A DNA stretch of 64,000 nucleotides from Nemertoderma westbladi (GCA_032718475.1 JAUCBJ010006608.1:1-64000), one strand, 5' to 3'. Positions 25,636-37,803 are shown, numbered from the stretch's first letter. Numbers and translations: made by a program. Notes: generated by a model from the sequence alone, not told the origin.

Positions 25636-27885
25636 GAGAATTGAAAGTAGAAACTGAAAGAAGTTGGATCTTGGTGATTGGGTATTGGGCTACCTACATA
25701 TATAGAAATTTATTACATCGTGCTAGAAGTTTGTGCTTTTTATTGTTGTGTTTTTTTGGATTGAAATTTTTTATTACTTGTTATTACTCACTAGACTCGG
25801 GTGGGAGGTGTTTCGAAAGTTACTACTGTACTTAAAAAAGTATAACCCCGTTTAAGTTATTTTGAGAGACAGATATACTGGTTACCGCAGTACCGGTACG
25901 AGTCTAGTTAATTTATTATTGTATTATTTTTGTTGCATTTGAATGTAGGCCTACCTTTTCAGTGTATAGCTGTATTGCGTTTGGAGGTGGACAGATGGGC
26001 CTACCACTGTACGGCAGTAAGGCTTCTACCGGCTGTGCGGTTAATATTGTTTATACTTATGTCTTTGAGGAGTGGAGACGGAACTGGTTCGAATCTATCT
26101 ACTGTCAGACTGATGTATTCGAATTCAACCAACCGTATAGTTTTTGAACCAACCCTGTATTTGGTATTGATTGAAGCTTACTATTTACTGATTTATATAT
26201 ATTTGTATGTACGTGTTTCGATGGACTCCGTATGCCGTATTTATTATTAATATAAAAGCAACAAGCTGACAAGAGCTTTTACTGCAATGGCAGTTCTGGG
26301 TGTAGATCTTTTTTCATTATATTATTTCATCGATGGTGGCACGGTGAAACAATCTTCAACATGTCTATTTTATATTAGAGCAGCAAAAATGCCAAAAATG
26401 ATTATTAATTTGTCAAAGTATTATCCCAAATTTTGTAAAAATTTAGGTGTTCATTGACATGGTTCACCTAACAAGAAATAATTAAATAATAGTTCATTAA
26501 AACTGCAATAAAATTTAACGCAGAAAGGTACTTTTTAATAATAAATATCTTGTATAAATTTTAAATCCAGGAGCATTTTAATTGTTTTCCTGTAATTCTA
26601 TTGATGTGTGCTGCTTTCTGAAGTAGCGGAATCTTGTTTAACCCTTTGCTGCATAGTGTAAGATTTCCTGTTCTTATTTCTCCTAAGTAGGAAAACAGCC
26701 AATGAGGATCACGCAGTGAGTAAGAGGGTATATTAAGCTTTCATTTGATTGGTCACTTGACATATTTAGTCCAGCTGGTAACTCAGTGATGTAATTCAAA
26801 TATTGTGGGGCGAGCCACGAAGTGAGTGAGCCTTAGCGTAGTGGTACCATTAATCAACCTGTCGTTCTGTCGTTCTGTCGTTCTGTAGCGTCCAATTTTA
26901 AACGTTAATAACTCAGCCAATCTTTGATGAAATCTATCCAAACTTGGTACACATGTTGTTTGGCAAAAGTTTAGAAATTTTCCAAGTAGAATTTCCGTGT
27001 GGCCTTCGAGAAGCTAAGATAATAGCAGTTAATTAGTTAATTAAGTTGATTACGGTAAAAACACCATTTTCAACCTGCCTTTTAAAGGAAATTAATTGTT
27101 TTACAGTATAAGATTTAAATAATTATACTTAAAAATTATACAGATGTAATCCACATACGCCATTCTATTATAGTTTTTAATTAGTTTAAGTGATTTGCTT
27201 TATTAATTGTGTCTTTAATTGATCTAAAGTAATTAAAACGTCATAAAAAATTGATTCTCATTAAATACTGCTCATTTATTGGCTAACATGCTGGTACGAT
27301 GGAAGGATGTGTGTGTAAGGCAGCTATTTGCTGGGAATGATTATTGGTCAAGTCTCTGCTGGTGTGGAGCTAGCTGGCTTGGAGTTGTTGCTGTAGACTA
27401 ACCAGAGAGGAATTGTACTGTAATAGGCAACCAGTATTGCTATTCCAGCCCAGACATCATTCTTGAAATCCAACATCCCAACATCCTTCCTGTATTGACT
27501 CTACTATAAGTGTTGTATTGCTATCTCAGGTAAATGACAGATATAATAACATAAATACAATCCATGGCATGGCTGTTGTGTAGGCTTCTGAAATAGTTTA
27601 TTCCACAATGTATATGTCTGGTTATTTTTTAATGGAATTTTTGCAAAGTAGTAAAATTAATGTTCTTAAAAATAATATTATTATTTTATATGTAACCTAG
27701 GAAATTAGCTACATTTTTTCGCTGCAGCTTTAAGAGTGTACATTGATTTAATATTATTTCAATACCCATATTACTACATCGGCATAAGATGCGTTGGCGT
27801 TGTATCACACATCTCCACATATCACACATCTCCACATAGATGTATCAACAGTTACTCGCACAGTTTCGAAACTTCGCATAGTTAT
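25636..27885. other. Intergenic repeats, no gene supported
   Basis: Short frames here have no family resemblance. A stretch at about 26,810-27,000 starts with GGGCGAGCCACGAAGTGAGTGAGCC, contains three perfect TCGTTCTG(T) repeats (26,862-26,888), and looks like a dispersed repeat. The rest is AT-rich. Confidence 0.5.
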
Positions 27886-28030
27886 AACTGTATAAAGATC
27901 GTCAGTCTGCGTTTAGGAAAAATATTTTATGACAAAACAGGACAAGCGACGAGCGCAACGAGGCATATAATGAAGACGAGTACTGCGTTGACTAAATTGT
28001 TATATAAACCACCTGGCTTCACATATTGAT
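27886..28030 (+). repeat. Target-repeat family, partial copy
   Basis: TATAAAGATCGTC, ACAAAACAGGAC, GACGAGTACTGCGTT and ATAAACCACCTGGCTT blocks match the fuller copy at 28,054 and the copy at 37,804 that is interrupted by the Polinton. Confidence 0.75.
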
Positions 28031-28053
28031 CGCATCCCTAGTTATTATTATTA

Positions 28054-28437
28054 TAAAGATCGTCATAGCCTGCGTTTAAGAAATATTTAAATACAAAACA
28101 GGACGAACGCAAAGAGGCTTATAATGAAAACGAGTACTGCGTTTATTATATTCCTATAAACCACCTGGCTTTGCATATTTAACGTGCGATTGGAAATAAG
28201 TTCGTGCTACCCTTCCGTGGGTGGTAGATGTCGCGGTTATGTATTGGTGGGTGGGGGGAGGGGGGGGGGGTGTGCAGATTAAAAGGGGTGAACACGTACT
28301 GTCCCCCTTTCTTTGATTAATTGGTGGTGTGGGTTAATATCTCATAACCTGATTTTGTGATACAGTAGCACAATTTTAATTTGTATCTCATAACTGGGCC
28401 TCGTGCTGCGCGAAGGCCCCACGAACGTGTATATCCT
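28054..28437 (+). repeat. Target-repeat family, uninterrupted copy (empty-site paralogue)
   Basis: Reads continuously through the point at which the Polinton is inserted in the other copy: GTGTGGGTTAATATCTCATAACC at about 28,328-28,350. Upstream of that point it matches 37,804-38,091, downstream it matches 55,050-55,141. It ends in a GGGCCTCGTGCTGCGCGAAGGCCC block, also seen at 11.41 and 55.12 kb. It contains an internal G tract. No coding capacity; class unknown. Confidence 0.85.
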
Positions 28438-28751
28438 TAATTGTAAATTTCCTGAATTTCAACAAATTTATCTTCCTGTAGAAAGTTACATAGACAATCT
28501 GGGGGTCTGAAAAAATTCATAATAATAATAAAATATGTATTTTTTCATAAAATAACCTTAACTTTTCATATAATATCTGTTAGAGGCGTGCAGACCTGAA
28601 AAACTGACCGTTGCACAAATGCAACATCATGCAGGAAGGTACAAAATTTGTTCGGCAAATTGTTCAGAAATTTCGGTCGATTTTATACATTTAGGTCAAT
28701 TATAGAGCTAAATTTGGGTGTCTACTGTATGTCTATTACCTCGGAATTGAT

Positions 28752-28779
28752 GGGGGGGGGGGGGGGGGGGGGGGGGGGG
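28752..28779. repeat. Poly(G) run of 28
   Basis: An uninterrupted run of 28 G, the longest homopolymer in the window. Confidence 0.95.
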
Positions 28780-29175
28780 TAGCGTTAAATCAATAATTTT
28801 TTCCAAATTTTTTTTATTTCATCAAGAGCATAATTTTATTAAGATTCCAAATTTGAAAACCGTTTAGCAAGATCTTTCTTACTTCTCGATATATGGCTGC
28901 CTCTCCGTTTTACTGTTGGTTTTGTCCGTCAGTATGTCTGTCCGTCAATAAAAAGCATACTATCTTTCTAAAAAATTATCTGTAAGGGTTTTCGTGGTCG
29001 GTGACTTCATTTCTGATGTCATGACAAATTTAATAAGAGGTGATTTTGTTCAATTCGTGCAGTTAAACCGGTCCGGTAGGCCTACTACCAATTTTTGGAC
29101 GGAATACTGCCAATGTCGGAAGACTGCTAAAATCGGTAGGCCGGTACGCAGTCAGTAAGCCCGACTCAATGTGAG

Positions 29176-30600
29176 CAGTCAATGAAGAGAACAAACATTT
29201 GGCTCATCAACGCGACATCACCAGGAAGAAACTCGAGATGGAACAACACAAGGAGGCATTAATTCTAGAACAACAAAGACAGTTGGCTGCGGCCAAATCG
29301 CAACAGGAGGCCTATGAATTGGAGGATCGACAGCAAATGGATTGCTCAAGAACTCGAGCAGGCTCAATCCCTGCTAAACAATGAGACGGCGCTGAGTCAC
29401 TAATCAGCAGCCTGAACCATCGATTGTGCGCTTCAAAGAGATACATGGAGCCAACCCCATAGAAGCACATCAACATTATGCGCAATAAATCTATAGACTG
29501 GTAGCCAAGGATTGGTTGGACCCAGTGGATGCTGGGACTCCTGGAAACCAGGTAAGTCACCCCGGAGGTTGCCATGAGCCCGAACCTAGAGACCAATTAG
29601 AACCAACCACATCTACGACCTCAAGTAGAGTCTCGGTAAAGATTTGTGACTAACGAAGGCGATCAAGCCGAGTGGGATGGAGCTCGAGACTGTGAGCGGT
29701 TTAATCCAAGTCCTACTCCAGGTAAGCCCAAGATCCATATGTATCAATTAAATTTAGCAATTAGGGAAGGTAATAAGGAGGTGTGGGATGAAGTCATCCA
29801 TAGAAAAAGGTAAAGTCCAACATATTCAGTCACAAGTCCAACAGGTACAGGGACAAGTTCAAACTGTATGTAGTGTTGTGCAAGAAGTGTAGCAAAGAAA
29901 TCAAAGAACGTCAAAGTGCAGGTGGATAAGGAGTTCGACCATGTTAGGTGTAATATCCCTGAGGTCAATGACCATGTAGAGCGAGCTCAACAGGAGAATG
30001 AAAAACTTAGAGTACAGGAACAACAGAAGAACAAAAGAATGTCCTGAAGACTATCCCAAGTTTAAAACACCACAATTGCAATAATGCCCAGTTATAAATA
30101 TTCAGACAGACTCAGAATTTGAGATTGACTATAGACCACCAGTCAGTGAGAAGGTAACCTATCACAGGACGAATTCGCGGACTCGTCCACAGGTAAGTTA
30201 TCCTACCCATCCGTTGGAACCGATTCCAACTGATGTCCATCAACGGGTAGGAAGGGAAGACAATACTATGGTCAACTCAATCGCAGTGGAGTTTTTTAGG
30301 TTCAGTGCGAGACACAGTCTTCCTCCATTACATCCTCCGCACTTCACTGGTTTATCTAAACATTGGAGAACCTTCATCAACTATATCAAGACCAATGTCG
30401 CACAACAGGATTTCTCACTGACTGACAAATTCAACTACTTATACCAACAGTTGAGAGGTCAACTGAAGGAATTGGTGGTACGTTTATAGGTGATGACAAT
30501 GCCTCTGAGGCGGCTTATGACAGGTTAGTTACTGTGTATGGCGGCAATGTAAAGATGGCCAGGTCAGTAATAGTTGAACTAACTCAGGGGGGACCAGCAC
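29176..30600 (+). pseudogene. BEL/Pao gag relic
   Basis: The 5' part (29,180-29,382) encodes a Gln/Glu/Arg-rich coiled coil (ITRKKLEMEQHKEALILEQQ). A later open frame (about 30,084-30,489) contains LPPLHPPHFTGLSKHWRTFI and then FSLTDKFNYLYQQLRGQLKE, the layout of the DUF1759-type gag region of BEL/Pao elements. The homologous sequence continues past the stop in another frame (NASEAAYDRLVTVYGG). At least one stop and one frameshift are present, and no pol follows, so it is dead. Confidence 0.6.
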
Positions 30601-30628
30601 ATTCCCATATAGAATTAGTTAAGTTTTC

Positions 30629-30970
30629 AAACTCAATGTAACACCTCTGATCTTGTCAATTTCAGAATGCAAAAAACGTTATTGGAAAGCCCATGATATA
30701 TGCATTACATAACATGAGTTTCAGATCATTGCAATTTTATCGGTAAATTAAAACTGCTATATTTTGTTAAATTTCTCAGATTTTTTTTAAAAATTCAATT
30801 TTTCAAATTCAATGTGGCACATCTGATCTTGTCAATTTCACAATGCAAAAAACGTTATTGGAAAGCCCATGATATATGCATTACATAACATGAGTTTCAG
30901 ATCATTGCAATCATCTATCGCTAGATTTATCAGTAAATTAAAACTGCTATATTTTGTTAAATCTCTCAGT
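30629..30970. repeat. Tandem duplication of about 150-170 bp
   Basis: The block containing TCTGATCTTGTCAATTTCA, GCAAAAAACGTTATTGGAAA and ATGAGTTTCAGATCATTGCA occurs at about 30,629-30,780 and again at about 30,800-30,970; the second copy has a ~20-bp insertion. Confidence 0.85.
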
Positions 30971-31115
30971 TTTTGTGACTCGTGTGACACCTTTTCCACT
31001 AAATATTTTTCAAAACGGTTTTTTGCATTGTACTTCTATATTAAAATGGCAAAACATGTCAAAGTTTCCAAGCAATTGGGGCAAAAAAGTTATTTTTGTA
31101 ACATTCTAAATTGTC

Positions 31116-31970
31116 TGGCCTCCAACTTGTCCGAGAGTAGCCTGATCCAGGATGCCACATACGATGCGAGAATGGAGTCAGCCATCAAATCCATCAGTCC
31201 ATCCCCACTGAAAAGTATTGTATCTAACAATATGATCATGGTGGTACAGCCCAATCTTACTTTTCTTAATTTTTTTTTCAATTACAATCTTAATTTTCTT
31301 TACATCAGTTGGGTTCTGTAAACTCTTCTTGAAAGATTCATATCAACTCAGCTTTGCTATTATCCTCTTATTTCCTCTTTGCTACTGTAGTTTACTGAAA
31401 CCAATATCCATTATTATTAGGCAACGGCTGGTATCCAATGAACCTTTTTAGTAGGAGAGTTTGTGTTGGTCTATCAGTCCGTTACTTATAATAAGAAAAT
31501 AGACCAATTATTTATTCATATAAACTGATCCCTTCGTTAACTTTGAGCTACTTGGCTTCCACTAAGCTTACAGCAGACAGTATCTAATGTGTACTGTATG
31601 TGTGTATTAGTATTACTTGTGTAGAAATATAGGGTATGTTTCTGTCATTATTAAAGTCATTCACAGAAGATTGTATTTTCGTTTGTGTAAAAAAATTATT
31701 TATCACAACTCTACAATGTCAATAAAGGAAACTCTCCTACTCTCAGCTCTGGCAGCTCTTTTAGCTGTGGAGTGCAATGGAGACAACAACGAGGACTCCA
31801 ACAAATTAGTTGAAAGAGACAATGTAAGTTTGTTCTCAAAGCAGATTTGTCATATGTTTAGCTTTACAACAATGTTTGTAAAACCACTCCCCTGGCCTCC
31901 CTCTATTTACCCCCTATTTGTCTCAGCCTACAACCCAGCCCTCTCTATATAAAGAAGAATGTATGAAGAA
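31116..31970 (+). repeat. Segmental duplication, copy 2 (copy 1 at 11,787-12,610)
   Basis: Aligned with copy 1 from TGGCCTCCAACTTG onward, through the exon, to a single half unit of the 100-bp repeat (31,916-31,970, CTATTTGTCTCAGCCTACAAC to GAAGAATGTATGAAG). It therefore shows the state before the minisatellite expanded, or a copy that never expanded. Confidence 0.85.
31716..31823 (+). CDS. First coding exon of a secreted protein (copy 2)
   Basis: ATG at 31,716 opens 36 codons to AAT|GTAAGT at 31,824, a phase-0 splice donor identical to copy 1. The peptide MSIKETLLLSALAALLAVEC is a signal peptide; the mature start is GDNNEDSNKLVERDN. Compared with copy 1 there is one extra codon and several amino-acid changes in the signal peptide, while the mature part is almost the same. 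In orientation and phase it could splice to the FReD exon at 57,913 (26 kb downstream, starting GGT after an AG), giving a secreted coiled-coil/FReD protein. That link is inference from phase and the common structure of secreted FReD proteins. Confidence 0.6.
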
Positions 31971-33835
31971 TTAGTTTTGTAAACTGTAAATATACTATAA
32001 AAGTTCTGAACATGCACTTTTCTGAATGTCCAACTTTGGGACAGCCAAGCATCAGGAAGATGGCCGCCTAGACCGTTAGGCCATCAGCAACGCAGGGAAA
32101 AGATGTCCACAACACGCTAGCGCCCACATTAGATTAGACCGCGCACCCCCTTCGCCCTTTGAAATACTCCACTTACCATGCAGCGCCCGCTTTATGAGGA
32201 AGGTAAGACTTTGTTTGACGCCCTTGCCCGACGTAAGACCTATAGATCAGGGTAAGCGTGACGCCGTCCTGGGACGCCGCAAATTTTAGGATCAAATAAC
32301 TATGTTCTAGGCAGAACCCCCTTGTCAGTATTACGAATCCCTAGGTTACCTGTATACCTCATAGGTGCGAGCTATTGCCGTCCGTCGGTACACGAGTACA
32401 TATTAGGTACAGACAGCATACATTCCATAATTTAGTGATTTGCAGTACTGACTGTTTGGTACCGGTTTGCTTTGTAGAACATACATTAGTACCCCCCCCC
32501 CCCCCCCCCCCCTGCCTGAAGTTAGTTATTTGATCAGGCAAGGAGCATTTCTGCTACCGGCACACCGCTTGGCCTAGGGAGGTTTTATTAATATCCTACC
32601 GCGCCTTGCCACGTACTGATAGGTATTTGCTGTTAACTACCGCAGCAACAAAGTTCTAGAATCAAATTTGTATACCAGATCAGCTAACGTACGGTAGCAA
32701 TTAATCCCTATTTCTTATCTTACAACCAGAATCTGGTATTTGTGCCGATCACGGGTGTAGTTACTAACACCGTGGTTGCCCAGTTGAGTTGTGGATAGGA
32801 AGGAGAGAGCTTTGACGTCATTTGTAAGTATAAAGTTCTACAAAGCGCGACTAGCATATTTTAGTAGCTAGCGCACGGTATTGTTTTGGTCAGAGAATTA
32901 CTAAAACCTAGTAAATGATATACACCAAAATTGTTTTATTGTAACACACCCACACACACACGCCCTAAAACATATTTACCCTTAGAGTTCTACTAGATAG
33001 CGCACTTTAGATCACTTTAGGCAGAGTATATCTATAACTTACCATTCGTATTTGTAAAATTAGGATCAGATATTTAGTTACGGCAAGGGAGTGTTTCATT
33101 TTCGTTATTAACTGTTGTTTGCCTAGAGCAGCAGTATTGTTACATTGGGCACGACCCTTTTTAGACTGATTCAGACAGGGAGATCAGTATTGTTACGCTA
33201 GGTCTGTAACCCACCTAGCTCGTATATAAACCATATAAATCACACCGCGGCAAGTTACGGTATTTCGGACTGTCAGCGATAGTTAGGATTCGCTGCGCGG
33301 GGATTGTTTTCCCGTGAGTTTGGTCTGTTACTGTAACTGTACATCTGCCATACCGGTTAGAGGACAGGTATCCTTTTGTCTAGTTCGTAGGCATTAGACC
33401 CGCTCACGTACATAGAATAGACACCAGGCTCTGCTCCTCGCCAGTAGTAGTTTGTGTATTGTATCTGTTTGTTTAGATATCCTGGACTGGGATTTGTTGT
33501 CAGATACTGTACTAGCGCGTTTCATTACTAGAGTCTTACAGTAAGATACATCGTTACTAGGATCTGGTAAGCGGTATACTACTGGACTTTACGGTTAGAG
33601 ATATTCTACAGTATAGCTTCGTATTAGTCGATTTGTAGGCTGTAGGGTAGTCCCTACCGTAGAGGACACAACATTCTTAATTCACCATCACTCACTCTAC
33701 AACATTTAATTTATTATTATGTAAAGTTATTTTTACACAAGCGCGAAATCGCTCAAAAGTCCGCGCTAACTAACGCATGAAGTGTCTCCTTGAATGAATG
33801 GCTTACTAACAATCTTACTACCAAAAACATTCACC
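31971..33835. other. Non-coding; no gene seen
   Basis: Contains a C run (32,492-32,512), a TATA-like GTATATAAACC near 33,223 and several GTACCGG-type motifs. A solo LTR in this interval is possible but I see no paired ends. Confidence 0.45.
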
Positions 33836-33842
33836 ACACGAT

Positions 33843-33906
33843 AGATGAATTGAACTCGGTACTTAGAGATTCCAAGTCCAACGCACGACCAACTTCGCCA
33901 CTGTGC
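33843..33906 (-). mobile_element. tRNA-derived SINE head
   Basis: The minus strand reads AGTGGCGAAGTTGG (A box, matching TGGCNNAGTNGG) and, about 40 nt later, GAGTTCAATTC (B box, GGTTCGANTCC-like). Spacing matches a tRNA gene, but the body does not fold into an obvious functional tRNA, so this is a SINE promoter head. The related B-box fragment at 24.03 kb supports a family. Confidence 0.6.
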
Positions 33907-34032
33907 TGTATGATACCTTATTACTAAAACCTAACTGGTACTTAACAAAAACAACGGAATGAATTCTAGAGGTGTAACTACGCCGACCTAATAATAAGAC
34001 TATAACATGGCCAAAACAACGACAAACAAATG

Positions 34033-34175
34033 ACAGCATGTCCTGGAATATAGTGTCGTTATTCAAGTACATGAACCCCCCCCCCCCCCCCCCAAATTTT
34101 TCTACATATCGTAATGAGATTGCATGAAATTGACCATGTACTCGAATAACGACACTATATTCCAGGACATGCTGT
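34033..34175. repeat. 41-bp inverted repeat flanking a C18 tract
   Basis: Arms at 34,033-34,073 and 34,135-34,175 are complementary over 41 bp with a single mismatch; they include GTCCTGGAATATAGTGTCG. The 61-nt spacer starts with a run of 18 C. A foldback or MITE-like element, or a recent palindromic rearrangement. Confidence 0.9.
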
Positions 34176-34591
34176 ACTGGTACTGGTGTGAAAAAAGTGC
34201 AAAGCTCTCCTGAAAACGTATCCCCCACATATAGAAAAAGTGAAATTAAAATTGCAACTTTCACATTTTTTGAAAATTGTTCAGCACTTGAAATTTTATA
34301 GTTCTGCAAAAAATTCAATATATGGTATATGGCAAATTATGGTAGCTATGGTGTTTTTATGGAGATTGTAAATTATATACTAGCTAGTAATAGAAAAAGT
34401 TTAAAACTGTTTTTTTTTATATATTGCGTTTGTATACTGTATGTGTTGTTGATTGGTTAACAAGCCTAAATAATTATCCTAGATAACAGCTGGATCTCAT
34501 TCAGGGACACTTTGCTGAATTTAGATTAAAAACTGTTCTAGAACATTAACCAAAATCAAAAAAGCACTAAAAAGTTGCTATCATTAACCGG

Positions 34592-34780
34592 CCAATTCGG
34601 TGATTCGGTCCCGTACAATTCGGTCCTAGGACAATTCGGTCCTTGGACAATTCGGTCCTAGGACAATTCGGTTCAGGACAATTCGGTCCCATTTATTTAG
34701 TGTTTTTGACCGAATTGTCCGGACCGAATTGTCCGGACCGAATTGTCCGGGACGTAATTGTGCGGGACCGAATTGTCCTA
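34592..34780. repeat. Inverted cluster of ACAATTCGGTCC iterons
   Basis: About five direct copies of ACAATTCGGTCC(TAGG) on the left and about five inverted copies (GACCGAATTGTCC) on the right surround a short AT-rich centre (ATTTATTTAGTGTTTTT). The whole can fold into a long hairpin. The pattern resembles the ends of non-autonomous DNA elements; class unknown. Confidence 0.85.
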
Positions 34781-36190
34781 CATCCAAAATATGCTTGTCT
34801 CTGAAGTCCTTTGTGGGCATTTTAGAGCGGTAGTTTTAGAGAATTTTAAATTTAGAGCTAAAAACGATACTTTTTGGGCACGTTTGTATATAAAATAGGC
34901 CTTTATTTTTTATTTCTCGCAAAATTTAAGTCAAAATTCCTCAATAACATTGGATGTAAACATAAAATGAACCGGTTTACAAATTTGAACTCAATAAATT
35001 CAAAACTGTTCAAGAAATAGTCGTTTAGACAAAAGGAGGCCATATGCAGCCATTTTGGGACTTTAAAAAAAAACTGGATTAACCATTCTTAAAATAACAA
35101 CCAGACGATGCTTGGAAGCACTACGCTCAATTTACTCAACTTTAAGCCGTGGAAATATCACATTTTTATATTGTAAATAATGGTTAGTTAACAATCAAAG
35201 GAAGGCCTTATGAAGGCTTAGTTAGTTGTTAGCTAATTAGCAGACATGTTATAGTCATGTTAAATCTGTAGTTTCGCAATGTTAACTATAGGGGGGCCTA
35301 CTTAATTAAAATAATATAAAGAATCGTAAAATCGTCCAAATTACATTTCGCATCTGATCAATGAGAGGAAATGTATGATATGGAACAACGACTTACGACT
35401 ATCAGTATAATACAGTATGTATTATAATTGAGGTGCATCGGTGACGCATGAGTTCACAATCCGCGAGCTGGGAAACCATAAGCCATCGGCCGAGCTACGA
35501 CAAATTCAACATTTGTCGCCGGGAAGCAACAACAACCAGCTCATATGAATTCGGTTTCTTGAAATTCATCCCGAAACAGTCTCTCTCGTTCTCTCAACTT
35601 TAGGAAACCAATGTTCATCCACTGTAGTTTCTCCAGTCACTCAAGCTTCACATAAAAACGAACTAAATCAACTTAATCAAATTAATATTGATTGTGCTAA
35701 TTGTACAGTAAAGTTTGAGCAACCCAAATTCCATATTAATAGATAGTCGGGCAGAATCACGGAAATCGAGCAACCGTAATACATACAGTAATTGTTATCA
35801 TACTACAACAACAACTAATATGTGACGGGATCAGAGATCCCGACCGGGTTAGAAACGTATGCGTCACCGTTCTGCTGGGGATCGTGCTACTAGCTTTGGC
35901 CGAGGCCGTTTGGGAAAAACAGTGAAAGTTTCTATTGTCTCTCGATATTAATTAATATGGATGATAATAGCACGCCAGTAGATAATAAGCAGAAAATAAA
36001 GATTAATTGTTACCGGTATGGCGGTGGCGGTCATTAACTATGACCAGTCTGCACTGACTGAACTGAATAACACAACTGACTGGTAAACCAGTAATGTAAG
36101 ATAATATATGATTAACACATTGAATATTGGTTTACCTCCTACTCTACTTTGGCCCTCTACCCAATGGATGCTTTCCTGTTCCCTATCACG
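34781..36190. other. Non-coding; no gene seen
   Basis: AT-rich sequence without family resemblance. Includes a small stem CGGGATC-AGA-GATCCCG near 35,827. Confidence 0.5.
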
Positions 36191-36192
36191 TG

Positions 36193-36216
36193 CCCCCCCC
36201 CCCCCCCCCCCCCCCC
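36193..36216. repeat. Poly(C) run of 24
   Basis: Uninterrupted C run. A second C run follows at about 36,354-36,369, directly before a hairpin at 36,371. Confidence 0.95.
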
Positions 36217-36370
36217 ACTATGGGCTAACATACTACTTGTCACTTTGGCACTCCCTGGGAGTGTTTCCCCTCCGTTGCTAGCCTCTATTAGCTGCCTTCC
36301 CTCCGAGGTGGTTTGACCTCTCACCTTTCTCTGTGGCTTTGGGGCTTGTGTCGCCCCCCCCCCCCCCCCG

Positions 36371-36420
36371 ATGTTGGTTATGATACGAGATTAATATTGG
36401 TAATCTCGTATCCCCAACAT
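36371..36420. repeat. Short hairpin
   Basis: ATACGAGATTA and TAATCTCGTAT pair around an ATATTGG loop; the stem extends outward through ATGTTGG/CCAACAT after a small bulge. About 18 paired positions. It could be a foldback remnant or a small-RNA precursor; nothing else supports the latter. Confidence 0.7.
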
Positions 36421-36745
36421 AGTTTAGATAGCTACCGCTAATCATTCAGTCATTGGCACGGTACACCGTATTGCTGTACTGCCGTTGTAGTGCGCACCGT
36501 AGGTACCACCCTACTACCGGTACCGGCTGACCGGTGGCAACTAGCACTTCAGCACACTTGCACAGCACTGCAGCAACAGCACTACCGGCGATACACAGGT
36601 TGGAATTTATGTAGAGTTTGCTCAACAGTACAGATATAAAATAGTTATCTAAATTATATATATTACTATTGACAAGTATTGAAATATATACCGTTATTCG
36701 TGTTATCAGTATTTGCAACATCTGACATTGAAGAGGTGAGAGAAG

Positions 36746-37086
36746 ATGAATACCGGCACTCAACAAAACCAACGCTTATCACAGGTCGGTATGGTTACCT
36801 CGAAACCGGCGCGACTGTCCACTCGAATACAACTTCAAAACACAAACGCCAACAATAAACTGAAAGCGAATCGAACGTCTTCAGAAGAATCTGTCATTGG
36901 GACGAAGAAAAGGAAGCCGAAACCACGGGAATGGACCACAGCTAAGATTGAATGCTCCCATTGTCAGAGTTCCTGGACCGAAATTGAAACACCAATTGCC
37001 GATGGGCTTGATCTCTCAAACCAAAACTTCCTCTGCGGTGTTTGCGTGGCAGTAAAGATTGAAAGTCTGGAAGCTGGCATCCCTAG
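36746..37086 (+). CDS. Possible first exon of a zinc-binding protein
   Basis: ATG at 36,746 opens a polar, basic N-terminus (Gln/Asn/Thr-rich, then GTKKRKPKPREW, a possible nuclear signal) followed by CSHCQSSW and, 25-30 residues later, FLCGVCVAVK. Two CxxC pairs around a Trp are typical of a small zinc-binding or PHD-like half domain. A donor-like AG|GTATTA lies at about 37,086; after it the frame turns to low-complexity sequence and stops at 37,174. I do not recognise the gene; a transposon-encoded protein is possible. Confidence 0.35.
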
Positions 37087-37803
37087 GTATTATTATTACA
37101 GTACAGGCCACCAGAAAACGCAGATTTGTACAATTGTGAACACATTTTATCAAATGTGTACCAGTGTAATGTAATGTTCTTGAACGGGACAATTGAACAT
37201 AATTGAACATAATTGAATTGGCAACAACCAAAATTTTTTCGCCAAAGGATACAATTGAATACTTTTGAAACGCTTAGTAATCTGGAAACTCTCTGTAGTT
37301 TGCCGCGATCTGTCACTCACTGCAGCTGGAAATGCGATAAGGATTTTGTTTACCTTTATAGTGTGCGGTTAATAGTGTCTAGTAGGCAGGCCTATAGTTA
37401 GTGAGGTTAAGGCATCTTCTGGTGTTTCTCTGTGCCCTCTCGGTGTCAGACTAATGGCGCGACATCTCCCTGCACTAAATTAATTATTCCATGGTCTAGG
37501 CTAGGCTCCTCCATCCATAAACCCATCCACTCCCATACACTCCATTAACCTCCATGTGGTCTTGTATGTCTCTCTACAAATACAGCCCATGTCCGCAATG
37601 TTATGCCCTGGGGGCTCTCTCATCTACTTGATATCAGACATACAGGCGCACCGCACACAAAGCCATTGTCGGTCCCAGCAAGTTAGCATCTGCTGTGTGA
37701 TCTATAAGATAACTCGCCATAACCTGCCAATCAGATGACTTGAACAAATGTGTTCACATGTGATCACATTGGATGAAATCTGCTTTTTCTGGTGGCCTGT
37801 ACT

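Noticed and set aside
33843-33906. Functional tRNA gene
   Set aside because: A and B boxes are good but I could not form a convincing cloverleaf with an acceptor stem; treated as a SINE head.
34626-34820. 64-residue frame with repeated FGP motifs
   Set aside because: It is the translation of the inverted iteron cluster.
36371-36420. microRNA gene
   Set aside because: The stem is short and bulged next to a poly(C) run, with no other support.
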